Below are positions 1 to 8,547 of a DNA stretch of 37,654 nucleotides, piece by piece. The stretch lies in assembly GCA_903899375.1 (NCBI GenBank), contig CAIUIT010000035.1, forward strand, positions 1 to 37,654, given 5' to 3'. Made by a program: the position numbers and the translations under genes. The notes beneath the pieces were generated by a model. The model did not search any database, was not told where the DNA came from, and saw only the letters and a list, made by a program, of their open reading frames with translations. This DNA is from an uncultured Actinomycetes bacterium (GTDB lineage Bacteria > Actinomycetota > Actinomycetes > Nanopelagicales > Nanopelagicaceae). Each line of letters starts with the position of its first letter. The first letter of the stretch is position 1.

Positions 1-724
1 AAGATCCAATGACATTTGCCTGCGGAGGTAGGCCGCGTTGCGCTGAAATGTAGACGAATTTTGGGAAGGTATTGACGGAACCAGAATTGAAATTAGTGAT
101 AATGAAATCGTCGAACGAAAGGCTAAAAGCCAAGAGCGCGGCAGCCGCGATTCCAGGCGCAACCAATGGGAATGTCACGCGGCGGAAGGTTTCCCGTTCA
201 TCTGCATATAAATCCATCGCTGCTTGTTCTAAACGTGGGTCAAGACTTGCGATGCGAGCTTTAACTGTAACCACCACGAACGAGATGCAGAACATCACGT
301 GCGCAATCACGATAGTCCAGAAGCCGGGATTAAACCCGAAGGAGATGAACATCGTAAGAAGTGATGCTCCCATAACGATTTCGGGAGTAGCCATCGGTAA
401 GAAGATCAAGATATTTACCACCGAGCGACCCCTGAAGGCATAACGTCCCATGGCAAAAGCCATAAGCGTTCCTAAGATGGTGGCGAAGAAAGTAGCCAAA
501 ACGCCGATCTTAAGAGAATTACCCAGCGCATTGCATACATCAGGGGCGCCGCAAGGATTGAGCCAATTGTTCCAGGTAAATCCCACCCAAACCAGATTGC
601 TCTTGGTGGAGTTATTAAAAGAGAATGCGAAGGTGTAAATAATTGGAAGGAAGAGGTAAGCGAATCCCAAAAATGCGTAGATCCGTATGAGATTACGCGA
701 GAACCAGCGAGATGCTTGTTTCAT
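1..724 (-). CDS. potC: ABC transporter permease, PotC-like (3' end outside window)
   Basis: This is the second inner-membrane permease of a spermidine/putrescine-type ABC importer. The visible part covers the first 241 codons; the C-terminus lies beyond base 1. It starts at an ATG that overlaps the stop of the upstream permease in an ATGA junction, implying translational coupling. After a short basic N-terminus (MKQASRWFSRN) come several hydrophobic segments. Near residue 180 there is an EAA-type loop (EQAAMDLYADERETFRRV followed by PLVAPG), the site that docks on the ATPase. The FDDFIITNF stretch after the loop is typical of PotC proteins. The substrate is inferred from family and operon, not proven. 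Confidence 0.85.
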   Translation of the reverse strand, partial: MKQASRWFSRNLIRIYAFLGFAYLFLPIIYTFAFSFNNSTKSNLVWVGFTWNNWLNPCGAPDVCNALGNSLKIGVLATFFATILGTLMAFAMGRYAFRGRSVVNILIFLPMATPEIVMGASLLTMFISFGFNPGFWTIVIAHVMFCISFVVVTVKARIASLDPRLEQAAMDLYADERETFRRVTFPLVAPGIAAAALLAFSLSFDDFIITNFNSGSVNTFPKFVYISAQRGLPPQANVIGS

Positions 725-1614
725 ACAAGCTCCTCTGTTCCAGCACGTTTTACATATGCCATGACTAAAATCATTATGGTGACCATCAATATCAGCGAGA
801 GTGCTGCTGCCCCAGGGTAATCAACGATGGCGAGATACCTGGCTTCGATGACATTGCCGATCATCTTCGTTCCCGGATTTCCAAGCAACTCAGCGTTGAT
901 GTAATCACCTGCTGCCGGGATAAAAGTGAGCAAAGTTCCAGCAACCACTCCAGGCATCGAGAGTGGAACTGTCACCCTTCTAAATGTCGTAAAGGCGTTG
1001 GCGTAAAGGTCACCAGAGGCTTCCATCATGCGAATATCGATCCGCTCCAAACTGGCGTAGAGCGGAAGAGTCATAAAGGGTAGGAAGTTGTAGGTAAGAC
1101 CTGCAACAACCGCAAAAGGCGTCGCCGTCAGATGTCCCTGCGCCCCCATAATATGTAAGAAGCGCAGAGTTTTAATAACAAATCCTTGCTCCCCCAAAAT
1201 CTGCTCCCAAGCGACAGTACGGAGAAGGAATGAGCAGAAGAAAGGTGCCACGATGAGAACGAGCAACGTGTTCTTCCAGCGCCCAGATTTGAAGGCCACT
1301 GCATATGCCAACGGATACGAAATTATGAGAGCAAAAGAGGTTGCGAGAAATGCATACTCAAAGGAGCGAAATAACTGAGCCTTGGAAGAGGTAATCGCAT
1401 CGATGAAATTGGCGAAGCGATAGCTCTGTACATATGTGCCGATTCCATAGCCTTGCGTCTGAGTCGAGGTGCTTATCAACTGATAAATCGGAACGAGGAA
1501 GAAGATTATGAGCCAGATAAGTCCAGGAGCAAGCAACCAATATGGCAATAATTTCTTCTTAGTAAGAACGGGCTTCTTCTCGTGAGTGCCCGTGTGTAAA
1601 AGTGCGGTGCTCAT
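721..1614 (-). CDS. potB: ABC transporter permease, PotB-like
   Basis: First permease subunit of the polyamine-type importer, 297 residues. The chosen ATG (MSTALLHTG) overlaps the potA stop in an ATGA junction. An in-frame extension to about 1692 exists but would run deep into potA and begins with a charged stretch unlike the family. A cytoplasmic N-terminus with several lysines leads into a first membrane helix (YWLLAPGLIWLIIFFLVP), followed by about five more. The EAA loop reads EASGDLYANAFTTFRRV and is followed by PLSMPGV. With PotC it should form the heterodimeric channel. PotB family membership is clear; exact substrate (putrescine, spermidine or another amine) is not shown. Confidence 0.88.
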   Translation of the reverse strand: MSTALLHTGTHEKKPVLTKKKLLPYWLLAPGLIWLIIFFLVPIYQLISTSTQTQGYGIGTYVQSYRFANFIDAITSSKAQLFRSFEYAFLATSFALIISYPLAYAVAFKSGRWKNTLLVLIVAPFFCSFLLRTVAWEQILGEQGFVIKTLRFLHIMGAQGHLTATPFAVVAGLTYNFLPFMTLPLYASLERIDIRMMEASGDLYANAFTTFRRVTVPLSMPGVVAGTLLTFIPAAGDYINAELLGNPGTKMIGNVIEARYLAIVDYPGAAALSLILMVTIMILVMAYVKRAGTEELV

Positions 1615-2750
1615 TCGCTCTCCGGATGTGCTTCCGATCCAGCGTTGACATCCTGATCTCCTGCCAATCCGAAGGTAAATATCGGTGACCACGATAAAAC
1701 GACGGGGTCCCCTTTAGAGAGCGGCGGGGTTCCATCATCGTTCTGCTCAAAGACCATCAACTCTTGACCCCACGGCATTTCAACCTGGTATTGAGTGCTA
1801 ACGCCGATGTAGGAAGCATCCGAGATGACGCCACCTTCCAGGATATTTCCCGTCATATGTGCCCCAACGGGCGCAATGCGAATCTTTTCTGGTCGAATAC
1901 CGACAAGGACCGAGGAATCATGCGCATGATTACGGTTTACTGGTAACCCAATCTTGGTTCCGAAAATATCAACAACCGCTGACTCTCCAGAGGAGTCATC
2001 AATCGAACCTTTGATCAAATTGGATTGCCCTAAAAAGTTAGCTACGAAAGATGTCCGCGGGTTGTCATAGAGATCAGCGGGGCTTCCCATCTGTTCGATC
2101 TTGCCTTCATTCATGACCGCAATGGTGTCGGCCATGGTCATGGCCTCTTCCTGATCGTGAGTGACATGCACGAAGGTGATTCCGACTTCAGTCTGAATCC
2201 ACTTGAGTTCGATCTGCATAGCGCGACGAAGTTTGAGATCCAAAGCTCCTAGTGGCTCGTCGAGAAGCAAAAGAGCGGGACGATTAACAATGGCGCGAGC
2301 TAGAGCGATGCGCTGTTGTTGTCCACCAGAAAGTTGATTGGGTTTGCGTGTGGCTAAATGGGTAAGTTCCACGAGTTCAAGGGCTTTCTGCACTTGATCA
2401 TTGACATCCTTAACTCCGCGACGGCGAAGACCGAATGCAATGTTCTCGTAGATCGAGAGGTGAGGAAATAGCGCGTAATTTTGGAAAACCGTATTTACGG
2501 GGCGCCTGTACGGCTTCTCATAGGTGATTTCGGTCTTCCCGATGAAGATGGTTCCGGAAGTTGGTTCTTCGAGCCCAGCCACCATTCGCAAGGTCGTTGT
2601 CTTGCCACAACCAGAAGGGCCCAAAAGCGCGAAAAAGGAACCTTCTGGAATTACCAAATCTAAGTCATCGACGGCTATAAACTCCCCAAAAGTCTTAGTA
2701 AGATTTTTGAGTACTAGATCGCCGTGTGCTGATGAAGAAGCATCGACCAC
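1611..2750 (-). CDS. potA: ABC transporter ATP-binding protein, PotA-like
   Basis: Cytoplasmic ATPase of the polyamine-type importer, 379 residues, the usual PotA/MalK length. Walker A is GPSGCGKT (44-51), the Q-loop glutamine is Q90, the ABC signature LSGGQQQR is 140-147, Walker B LLLLDEP is about 160-166 and the switch histidine is H198. A C-terminal TOBE-type regulatory region occupies roughly 250-360. The GTG start shares one base with the TAG stop of the binding-protein gene, so it is translated by coupling. All catalytic residues are present. Family evidence supports spermidine/putrescine or a related small cationic substrate; the sequence alone cannot separate PotA from other TOBE-carrying importer ATPases. 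Confidence 0.9.
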   Translation of the reverse strand: MVDASSSAHGDLVLKNLTKTFGEFIAVDDLDLVIPEGSFFALLGPSGCGKTTTLRMVAGLEEPTSGTIFIGKTEITYEKPYRRPVNTVFQNYALFPHLSIYENIAFGLRRRGVKDVNDQVQKALELVELTHLATRKPNQLSGGQQQRIALARAIVNRPALLLLDEPLGALDLKLRRAMQIELKWIQTEVGITFVHVTHDQEEAMTMADTIAVMNEGKIEQMGSPADLYDNPRTSFVANFLGQSNLIKGSIDDSSGESAVVDIFGTKIGLPVNRNHAHDSSVLVGIRPEKIRIAPVGAHMTGNILEGGVISDASYIGVSTQYQVEMPWGQELMVFEQNDDGTPPLSKGDPVVLSWSPIFTFGLAGDQDVNAGSEAHPESE

Positions 2751-3886
2751 TATGCGTTACCGCTGGCCTTCTGGAAGGCCGTAGAGAATGAGATTTGCTC
2801 GGCTTGAGTCAGATCGCGGAATACGACGAGCTTCTTCCACATCGCCGCATCAGGGAAGATCAACTTATTTTTGACCTGAGCTGGATTGATCTTCTCCATT
2901 GCTTGTTGTGCGCCACCTACTGGGCAGACATAGTTGATGTAGTTCGCAACGCGTGCAGCGACAATTGGGTCATAATAATTATTGATAACAGCTTCAGCGT
3001 TCGCCTTATTTGGCGAAAGCGCTGGAATCATCATATTGTCCGTCGAGAACGTCCCGCCTGATTCCGGTACTGCAAAACCAAAGCGATTTGAGTTCTGTGA
3101 ATTGAGCTGACTAATATCTCCTGACCAGCCGATCACCGCCACGGCATCTCCGCTGATCAGATCCTCTTGGTAGCTCTGACCTTTAACCTGACGGATGAAG
3201 CCATCGTGAATCATCTTCTTCATGTAATCGATGGCATTCATGAACTTGTCTTGGCTAAAAGGCTTGCTGATATCCGTTCCCTGCCATAACATGATTAAAC
3301 CGATGGTGTCCCGCATCTCTGACAAAACTTCCACCTTGCCCTTATTGGCTGGAGCGAAGAGCTGCTCCATGGTGTGGATACCTTTTGGATTTTTCTGGTT
3401 GTTCCAGGCGAAGCCTGCGATGATTCCGGCCCAAGGCAGTGAATAGTGTCGGCCATTATCCATGGGGCGATTGAGCAAATAGGGCAATACATTCTTCTTA
3501 TTTGGGATCTTGGCATCGTCAAATTTGGTGACATAGCCACCGCTGATCCAACGACCGGCCATCCACTCGGTCAGAACAACAATGTCATAGCCGATATCTT
3601 TTTTGAGGCGAAGTTGCGGCGTGACCTTGGCGGTGAAGGTGTCATTGTCATCGATGACCTCCATGTATTTAACCGGGATGCCGCTCTTCTTAGTGAAATC
3701 CACCAAGGTCGGATAACTCTTTGATTTGTTGTCGTAGTCGAGATAAAGGGACCAGTTGGCAAAACGAACCGTGCTGGTCTTGGAAGCGGCTTGGGCGAGC
3801 TCTTCGCTATTTAGGCTCAAGAGCGAAGCTGCTCCTAGTCCACCGGCAGTCTTCAGCAAGTTTCTCCTAGAGATCTCTATCGACAT
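2750..3886 (-). CDS. potD: Periplasmic-type substrate-binding protein, PotD-like, Tat signal
   Basis: Extracytoplasmic solute-binding protein of the importer, 378 residues. The N-terminus has a twin-arginine motif (SRRNLLK, residues 6-12), then a hydrophobic stretch and an AQAAS-like cleavage region, so export should be by Tat, as for several PotD/PotF relatives. No lipobox cysteine is visible, which is unusual for an actinobacterial binding protein because those are commonly lipid-anchored. The ATG is preceded by GGAGGG nine bases upstream; an in-frame TTG two codons earlier is less likely. The body matches extracellular solute-binding protein family 1 of polyamine type (for example NWSLYLDYDN near the mature N-terminus and YDIVVLTEWMAG). 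It is the first transporter gene of the operon. Confidence 0.87.
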   Translation of the reverse strand: MSIEISRRNLLKTAGGLGAASLLSLNSEELAQAASKTSTVRFANWSLYLDYDNKSKSYPTLVDFTKKSGIPVKYMEVIDDNDTFTAKVTPQLRLKKDIGYDIVVLTEWMAGRWISGGYVTKFDDAKIPNKKNVLPYLLNRPMDNGRHYSLPWAGIIAGFAWNNQKNPKGIHTMEQLFAPANKGKVEVLSEMRDTIGLIMLWQGTDISKPFSQDKFMNAIDYMKKMIHDGFIRQVKGQSYQEDLISGDAVAVIGWSGDISQLNSQNSNRFGFAVPESGGTFSTDNMMIPALSPNKANAEAVINNYYDPIVAARVANYINYVCPVGGAQQAMEKINPAQVKNKLIFPDAAMWKKLVVFRDLTQAEQISFSTAFQKASGNA

Positions 3887-3948
3887 TTCCAACCGCCCTC
3901 CGTAGGTAATATGAAAATCTTAGAACTAGGTACTACTTCTTACAACGA

Positions 3949-5175
3949 TTAACGCTCTATTCCTTCGATAGATTCATCGCGGATATGCCAACTCGTTCCA
4001 TACGACTCGAGCATCGCCAAATATGGATCGGCTGGGAACCACTCGGGTCCATTAACGCCTGATGGTTTCCAATCCCCGCGCTCAATCAATTCGAGGGCAA
4101 TCAGTGGATTAATCGCTGTCTGCCAGACCACAGCTTGATCTCCGTATTCGCCCATTGAAAAAGCGTTGTCGACTACGTTGTAGATATAGACAGCTTTTGG
4201 ATTGCCACTCTTATCGAGCCCTTTTACTTGAACCCCGGCGCAAGTCTTTCCCGACATGCGTGAACCCAAAGTTGCCGGATCGGGTAGAAGCGCAGCGAGA
4301 ACTTGACGTGGCGAAACGCTGACGCCTTGTACAGTGACTGGCTCTGTTCGATCGAGACCCAGCGTGTGAATGGTTTTTAGAATATCGATGAAGTGCGATC
4401 CCAACCCATATTTAAAGGCGACTTTGCCTGCATCGATCTTCCTAGGGATCAACGCAACTTCCTCGTGCTCGACGTTGACGCACTCAACTGGTCCAATCCC
4501 CTCTGGGAAATCAAAACTTTCAAGATCCGAGAATGGTGGCGTCGTATACCAACCACGATCCCTCTCCCACATCAACGGTGGATTGAGGCATTCCTCAATT
4601 GTCGTCCAAATGGAGAAGGTGGGCGCAAAGTCATACCCTTCGACAACCAGGTTCGCCCCATCGTAAACAATCGCTGAATCAATGCGAGAGAAAAGATTGT
4701 CGGATGCATAACGAGCAAATACATCGCTTAGGCCTGGCTCAACACCGATGCCAACGAGTGCGTAAATACCCTTGGATTTGAATGATTCATCATGTGCGAA
4801 TTGTTCTTCGCCCAACATCAAACCAACTTTTGTCAGCGGATCGTCGGGATGAGCCTTGGACAGAGACATCGCCATATCAACGTAGTTGACTCCTTCAGCT
4901 TCGCAGGCCTCAAAGATGGGCATTACGAAACGGGGGTCAACAGCGTTGATGACCACATCGGGGTTGGTCAATCTGATCAGCGCAGAAAGATCCTCAACAC
5001 TGGCAGCATTGACCGCTGTAGCTGTAAAACGGTTATCGCCGAGGCGATTTACGGCTGCTTCGGCTCGTGCCAGATCGCGATCGGCCACCACCATCTCTGT
5101 AATAAATGTGCGACGTGAGGCGATATTAGCTATCGCGCTCCCTACTCCTCCGGCTCCGATTACAAGGGCCTTCAT
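3949..5175 (-). CDS. Saccharopine dehydrogenase family oxidoreductase, carboxynorspermidine-dehydrogenase-like
   Basis: NAD(P)-dependent oxidoreductase of 408 residues. It opens directly with a Rossmann motif (KALVIGAGGVGSAIA) followed by an acidic residue in VVADRD. The C-terminal half resembles the Lys9/carboxynorspermidine dehydrogenase group (LLPDPATLGSRMSGKTC, then VYIYNVVDNAF). Enzymes of this group reductively condense aspartate semialdehyde with a diamine, or act on saccharopine. The chosen ATG has GGAG about nine bases upstream, and 63 bases separate the gene from potD on the same strand, so it probably heads the polyamine-transport operon. That context favours a polyamine-related role. 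No matching decarboxylase gene (nspC) is in the window, so the reaction remains open. Confidence 0.7.
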   Translation of the reverse strand: MKALVIGAGGVGSAIANIASRRTFITEMVVADRDLARAEAAVNRLGDNRFTATAVNAASVEDLSALIRLTNPDVVINAVDPRFVMPIFEACEAEGVNYVDMAMSLSKAHPDDPLTKVGLMLGEEQFAHDESFKSKGIYALVGIGVEPGLSDVFARYASDNLFSRIDSAIVYDGANLVVEGYDFAPTFSIWTTIEECLNPPLMWERDRGWYTTPPFSDLESFDFPEGIGPVECVNVEHEEVALIPRKIDAGKVAFKYGLGSHFIDILKTIHTLGLDRTEPVTVQGVSVSPRQVLAALLPDPATLGSRMSGKTCAGVQVKGLDKSGNPKAVYIYNVVDNAFSMGEYGDQAVVWQTAINPLIALELIERGDWKPSGVNGPEWFPADPYLAMLESYGTSWHIRDESIEGIER

Positions 5176-5259
5176 AAAAATCATCTCCAAACGGTTATTT
5201 TGAGTCTAACGCTCGATTTGTCTTATTCCTACGGTGTAAACCTGTGATTTATTAGCCAG

Positions 5260-5265
5260 TAAGAT
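5260..5265 (+). promoter_or_regulatory. Leaderless -10 element (TAAGAT) for the ABC-F gene
   Basis: TAAGAT lies exactly six bases before the GTG start, so transcription would begin at or beside the start codon. No Shine-Dalgarno is present and no convincing -35 is seen. Confidence 0.55.
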
Positions 5266-5271
5266 TAGGCA

Positions 5272-6870
5272 GTGATTGCGACCCAGAGTGTTGAACTACG
5301 TGCTGGGGCCCGCCTCCTCGTAAAAGATGTAACCGTGCGAATTAACCACGGAGATCGCATTGGATTTGTTGGGAGAAATGGCGCCGGAAAAAGCACTCTC
5401 GCAAAAGTACTGGCAGGTGAGGGGTTACCAGCTGGCGGTCAAGTTATTCGCACCGGAACGATCGGTTACTTGCCACAGGATCCGCGCACAGGCGATCAAG
5501 AAGAGAGCGTTATCAATCGCATCCTCTCTGCTCGCGGACTGGATCTGATCGTGACCCGGATGCGTAAAGCTGAAGAGGCGATGGCAACTGCATCCATGGA
5601 AGAGCTTGAACTAGCCATGGAGCGATATAGCCGCGTCGATCAAGAGTTCAGCGTTGCCGGCGGATATGGCGCATCATCTGAGGCGGAATCCATTGCCATG
5701 AACTTAGGATTACCTGAGCGAATCTTCAATGATTCGCTGGAAGGACTTTCAGGCGGACAGCGTCGCCGAGTAGAACTCGCTCGCCTACTCTTCGGTGGAT
5801 CTGAAACCCTGATCCTCGATGAGCCCACCAACCACTTGGATGCTGAATCCATCAATTGGCTCCGTGAATACCTGGGTAAATACTCAGGTGGCCTTGTCAT
5901 CATCTCGCACGATGTAAATCTGATCGAAACCGTCGTTAATAAAGTCTTTTATATTGACGGAAATCGCAATGTTATCGATGTGTACAACATGGGTTGGAAG
6001 AAGTACCTCCAACAACGTGAAGATGACGAACATCGCCGTAAGAAAGAGCGCGCCAACGCCGAGAAGAAGGCGGCCATATTGGCTAAGCAAGGCGAGAAGA
6101 TGCGCGCGAAGGCTTCTAAAGCAGTCGCTGCTCAAGGCATGTTACGTCGCGCCGATGCCCTCTTGGCTGGCCTGGAAGATGTTCGCAAATCTGACAAGGT
6201 CGCTAAGTTGCGCTTCCCTACCCCGGCTCCCTGTGGCAAGACCCCGCTCATGGCACATGGGCTTTCCAAGTCATATGGCTCACTAGAAATCTTTACCGAC
6301 GTCGATCTTGCAATTGATAAGGGATCACGCGTAGTTATTCTCGGTCTCAATGGAGCGGGCAAGACCACCCTGCTTAAAATGCTTGCTGGAGTAACAGAAT
6401 CGGACACCGGTGCGATCGAGCCTGGCCACGGATTGAAGATCGGCTATTACGCACAAGAGCACGAAATGCTTGACTTCGAGCGTTCGGTCCTTGAAAACAT
6501 GATCTCTTCAGGTGAAGGCGTAGGTGAACCCCAAGCCCGACAAGTTCTTGGATCTTTCTTGTTTAGTGGCGACGATGTACAAAAACCAGTGAAGGTATTG
6601 AGTGGTGGTGAACGAACGAGACTTGCTCTCGCGACTCTCGTCGTTGGCGCCGCAAACTTACTGCTGCTCGATGAGCCCACAAATAACTTGGACCCAGCTT
6701 CGCGCGATGAGATTTTGGCTGCGCTCTCTGAATATCAAGGCGCTGTTGTTATGGTGACGCACGATATTGGCGCTGTTGTTGCGTTAAAGCCCGAACGCGT
6801 TCTGCTATTACCCGATGGAGATGAAGACCTCTGGAACGATGAGTACTTCGATCTCATCTCCCTCGAATAA
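5272..6870 (+). CDS. ABC-F family ATPase (ribosome-associated type)
   Basis: Soluble protein of 532 residues with two ABC domains and no membrane segment, the ABC-F layout. Domain 1 has GRNGAGKS (34-41), signature LSGGQ (159-163) and Walker B ending DEPTNHLD. A charged linker, rich in K and E, covers about 245-310. Domain 2 has GLNGAGKT (358-365), signature LSGGE and Walker B ending DEPTNNLD. Both catalytic glutamates are present. The N-terminus resembles mycobacterial Rv1473 relatives rather than EttA. ABC-F proteins act on the ribosome exit site during translation or antibiotic protection, but nothing here shows which. It starts at GTG without a Shine-Dalgarno, consistent with a leaderless message. 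It converges with the aminotransferase gene. Confidence 0.88.
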   Translation: MIATQSVELRAGARLLVKDVTVRINHGDRIGFVGRNGAGKSTLAKVLAGEGLPAGGQVIRTGTIGYLPQDPRTGDQEESVINRILSARGLDLIVTRMRKAEEAMATASMEELELAMERYSRVDQEFSVAGGYGASSEAESIAMNLGLPERIFNDSLEGLSGGQRRRVELARLLFGGSETLILDEPTNHLDAESINWLREYLGKYSGGLVIISHDVNLIETVVNKVFYIDGNRNVIDVYNMGWKKYLQQREDDEHRRKKERANAEKKAAILAKQGEKMRAKASKAVAAQGMLRRADALLAGLEDVRKSDKVAKLRFPTPAPCGKTPLMAHGLSKSYGSLEIFTDVDLAIDKGSRVVILGLNGAGKTTLLKMLAGVTESDTGAIEPGHGLKIGYYAQEHEMLDFERSVLENMISSGEGVGEPQARQVLGSFLFSGDDVQKPVKVLSGGERTRLALATLVVGAANLLLLDEPTNNLDPASRDEILAALSEYQGAVVMVTHDIGAVVALKPERVLLLPDGDEDLWNDEYFDLISLE

Positions 6871-6893
6871 ATACGAGAATAATTACTAGTTAT

Positions 6894-8285
6894 TTAACCG
6901 CGTAACGCGACGGCAATCTGGCGGAAATCTTCTACCAAGATATCGATCTCATTCTGCTCATGTGCCAAGCTAATCAACCACTGCTCATCAAGTCCCGGAG
7001 GCGTGATGATTCCACGGTTGAGCGACCAGAGCCACGACAATTCCGCAACTTTGAAATCTGTTGCCTTGTAATCGCGATAGTTGCGAACTGGGTCAATTGA
7101 CCAGGTGATGCAACCCTTGATACCAAATCCAACGGTGTGAGCAGGAAGCTCGTACTCGTTGATGATATCTGTGATGCGATCGAGTGCCTGGTAGTTCAAA
7201 GCTTCTGCTTTGCCCAAGCTGGCATCGGTGCAGACTTTGTCCATAGCACGTACGCCGGCCATAGCAAGAGGGTTAGCGTTGAATGTACCGAAGTGATGGA
7301 AGCGACCATCTGCAACAGCGGCCATGATCTCTTTCTTGCCACCGAATGCGGCAAGTGGCAAACCGCCACCGATCGACTTAGCGAGACAGATTAGGTCTGG
7401 CTTAACTCCGATACGTGCAGCAGCACCCTTAGGTCCCGCCGTAAGTCCAGTTTTCACTTCATCAAAGATCAAAATGACGCCATATTGATCGCAGAGCGAA
7501 CGAACCGCAGCGAGGTATCCCTCATCTGGCAGGACGATGGCTAAGTTCTCCAGAACTGGCTCCATGATCAAGCAAGCGATTGTCTTGGCATGAGCCATGA
7601 AAATCTTCTCTAGCGAAACCAAATTGTTAAATGGAACAACGTAAATCTCACCAGCATTGGTGCCGGCCGGAATTACTGGAGTTGGAGCATCAGCTGGTCC
7701 AGCCAATTTCAGATCTGGCTTTGCAGAAACTGTTAGCGGGTCATAGCTACCGTGGTAGCCGCCTTCAATCTTTACGACTCCATCTTTGCCTGAGTACGCC
7801 TTTGCCAGACGGACCGCATACATTGTGGCTTCGGTTCCAGAGTTGGTGAAACGGATTTGATCGACATCAAAGCGCTTACAAATTCGCTCTGCAGCGTCTC
7901 GAGAGATCGGCGATGGTGTTACAAAGAGGGTTCCAGTTTCTAGGGCCTTCTTTGCTTCAGCAACAACCTCAGGGTTGAGGTGCCCAGCCAGCATCGCGCC
8001 AAATCCCATAGAGAGATCGAGGAGCTTGCGACCATCGACATCGGTCATCCAAGCGCCTTGCGCGCTGACGATCGATAATGGATAAGGATCCCAATGTTGG
8101 AAGCTAGATGGAACGCCTAATGGCATGGAGCCCAGAGCGAGATCAAATTCAATCCGCGAGGCGAAGGTGGACTTTGTGAAGCGCTCCCATTCAGTTGCGA
8201 GCAGTGAATCAACTCGGCTGTGATCGATGGGGCGGGGATTATTACTAAGTTTTCTAAAGGTTTGTGGCTCTAGTGTCGAAGTCAT
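6894..8285 (-). CDS. Class III PLP-dependent aminotransferase, glutamate-semialdehyde-aminotransferase-like
   Basis: Fold-type I aminotransferase of 463 residues. The PLP lysine is K303 in LAKSIGGGLP. The cofactor aspartate lies in LIFDEVKTG (about 272-280), the SGTEA phosphate-binding turn is at 149-153 and GGYHGSYD follows near 175-182. Overall it looks like the HemL-related branch, but the lysine context (KSIGGG) and the 50-residue N-terminal extension argue against a simple hemL assignment. It could act on a diamine, an omega-amino acid or an amino-ketone. It lies 1.7 kb from the polyamine transport and dehydrogenase genes on the same strand but is separated from them by the opposing ABC-F gene. 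The ATG has no clear Shine-Dalgarno. Confidence 0.8.
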   Translation of the reverse strand: MTSTLEPQTFRKLSNNPRPIDHSRVDSLLATEWERFTKSTFASRIEFDLALGSMPLGVPSSFQHWDPYPLSIVSAQGAWMTDVDGRKLLDLSMGFGAMLAGHLNPEVVAEAKKALETGTLFVTPSPISRDAAERICKRFDVDQIRFTNSGTEATMYAVRLAKAYSGKDGVVKIEGGYHGSYDPLTVSAKPDLKLAGPADAPTPVIPAGTNAGEIYVVPFNNLVSLEKIFMAHAKTIACLIMEPVLENLAIVLPDEGYLAAVRSLCDQYGVILIFDEVKTGLTAGPKGAAARIGVKPDLICLAKSIGGGLPLAAFGGKKEIMAAVADGRFHHFGTFNANPLAMAGVRAMDKVCTDASLGKAEALNYQALDRITDIINEYELPAHTVGFGIKGCITWSIDPVRNYRDYKATDFKVAELSWLWSLNRGIITPPGLDEQWLISLAHEQNEIDILVEDFRQIAVALRG

Positions 8286-8311
8286 TTACGAACGTTGTGT
8301 GCATCGAGGAC

Positions 8312-8329
8312 TCTTGGCTGGTGCCAAGA
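8312..8329. repeat. Inverted repeat upstream of the aminotransferase
   Basis: Perfect 7-base arms TCTTGGC and GCCAAGA are separated by TGGT, 27 bases before the aminotransferase ATG. It could be an operator or a 5' leader hairpin. No promoter could be placed relative to it. Confidence 0.45.
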
Positions 8330-8380
8330 CACGATGACAGTCTCCCTTGTAGTTTTCGCTCCCTTTGGTTACCAGAGATT

Positions 8381-8397
8381 TTATACAGTTCGTATAA
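8381..8397. promoter_or_regulatory. Candidate operator upstream of the MFS exporter
   Basis: Perfect inverted repeat TTATAC-AGTTC-GTATAA in the 262-base divergent region between the aminotransferase and the exporter. The size and A/T-rich arms suit a TetR- or MarR-type dimer, and drug exporters are often controlled this way. No such regulator gene lies beside it, and the arms also contain -10-like sequence, so the function is inferred. The rest of this 262-base gap shows only the 7-base inverted repeat at 8312-8329 and a Shine-Dalgarno just before the exporter. Confidence 0.4.
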
Positions 8398-8547
8398 GTG
8401 ATCTATGACTCAAAAAGCGCTAATGGCAAGGTAGCAGAAAGCCATCTGAAATTCACCTCTGCCAGCCTTTTCAGGGCGCGCCTTAGACTTTTTTGCAATA
8501 AAGTTCAACTTCTCGCGGACAAAAGTCACAATTTCGGAAGGTTTACC

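Noticed and set aside
72-443. Plus-strand open frame opposite the potC-like permease
   Set aside because: The minus strand encodes a complete permease segment with EAA loop; the plus frame has no recognisable domain.
5272-6870. Labelling the ABC-F protein an antibiotic-resistance factor
   Set aside because: Housekeeping ABC-F proteins share the same motifs; nothing in the linker or context shows resistance.
6871-6893. Bidirectional terminator between the ABC-F and aminotransferase genes
   Set aside because: Only a weak AATAA/TTATT stem is present, too short and A/T-rich to support.
6894-8285. hemL (glutamate-1-semialdehyde aminomutase)
   Set aside because: The lysine context is KSIGGG rather than KIIGGG, and the long N-terminal extension is unlike hemL; kept as class III aminotransferase.
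8398-8547. Upstream GTG extension of the DHA2 exporter
   Set aside because: The added 50 residues are not family-like, and ATG 8548 has a good GGAAGG Shine-Dalgarno.
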